Source: GCA-002790615 sp964438025
GTDB lineage: Bacteria; Patescibacteriota; Minisyncoccia; Moranbacterales; UBA2206
Length of the DNA: 64,000 nucleotides
Assembly: GCA_964438025.1 (NCBI GenBank)
Contig: CAYTIK010000001.1
Span: 37,585-101,584 of the forward strand
Direction of reading: 5' to 3'
The notes beneath the pieces were generated by a model. It worked only from the letters and a program-made list of their open reading frames with translations. It was not told where the DNA came from and did not search any database. This document shows, in pieces, positions 63,980-64,000 of this stretch. Within the stretch, counting starts at the first letter, position 1, and the number at the start of each line of letters is the position of its first letter. A program made the position numbers and the translations under genes.

Positions 63980-64000
63980 TATCCGAGTGCAAGCTTCGCT

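Overview
The window looks like a chromosomal segment of a Candidate Phyla Radiation (Patescibacteria, probably Parcubacteria-like) bacterium. The evidence is an AT-rich genome of short, tightly packed genes, standard code with TGA stops, housekeeping genes mixed with small proteins of no obvious family, a bacterial Elp3, a PaaX/Cas2-like protein family and a long tmRNA tag. This placement rests on gene content only. A run of ten N at 9963-9972 shows that it is a scaffolded assembly.

Layout. 0-6.4 kb: topA (cut by the left edge), a family 2 glycosyltransferase, a (p)ppGpp synthetase/hydrolase, and parB-parA. 6.4-11.7 kb: tRNA-Leu, folD-uppP, a Trm9-like methyltransferase divergent from elp3, and a Nudix protein. 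11.6-17.5 kb is accessory: an inverted-repeat element, yjbQ, small membrane proteins with strong Shine-Dalgarno sites, a GIY-YIG element, a TrmB-type regulator, rlmN, and a PaaX/Cas2-like gene framed by 36-bp palindromes. 17.5-24.3 kb: glmS, a HAD protein, yvcK, a sugar nucleotidyltransferase and leuS. 25.3-32.7 kb: a complete F-type ATP synthase operon in the order atpI/Z-B-E-F-H-A-G-D-C, with atpH frameshifted. 32.8-41.9 kb: tatD, a four-helix-bundle gene, metG, rsmI, an AI-2E-type exporter, an M16 peptidase, a NIF3-like gene and glyS. 42-46.1 kb is a second accessory block: four unrecognised proteins and a second palindrome-framed PaaX/Cas2-like gene. 46.1-52.4 kb: a tRNA-Ala nested inside a broken tRNA-Ala, rarA, a second GIY-YIG element, tgt, a surface-type protein and recO. 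52.4-60.1 kb: ileS behind a T-box leader, a broken ParB-like gene, a family 4 glycosyltransferase and argS. 60.4-64 kb: an ORF6N gene, smpB, tmRNA, infC-rpmI-rplT and a truncated reverse transcriptase.

The genes cover translation (five aminoacyl-tRNA synthetases, trans-translation with smpB next to its tmRNA partner, IF3/L35/L20, tRNA wobble and queuosine-type modification), ATP synthesis or proton pumping, cell-wall precursor supply (glmS, yvcK, nucleotidyltransferase, uppP), and chromosome upkeep (topA, parAB, recO, rarA).

The most unusual feature is the load of small repeats. (1) A GC-rich palindrome of about 36 bp sits in frame inside topA, atpH, ileS and smpB, inside the ileS T-box leader, and against the 5' end of tmRNA. 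Other palindromes sit in frame in elp3, atpD, argS and tgt. (2) Two elements of about 290 bp with terminal inverted repeats each encode only a GIY-YIG protein, and a 65-bp derivative has perfect 19-bp ends. (3) Two PaaX/Cas2-like genes are each bracketed by 36-bp palindromes whose arms differ between loci but match within a locus. (4) Seven-base tandem repeats run through coding and intergenic DNA. (5) A tRNA-Ala(CGC) lies between inverted repeats inside the anticodon loop of another tRNA-Ala.
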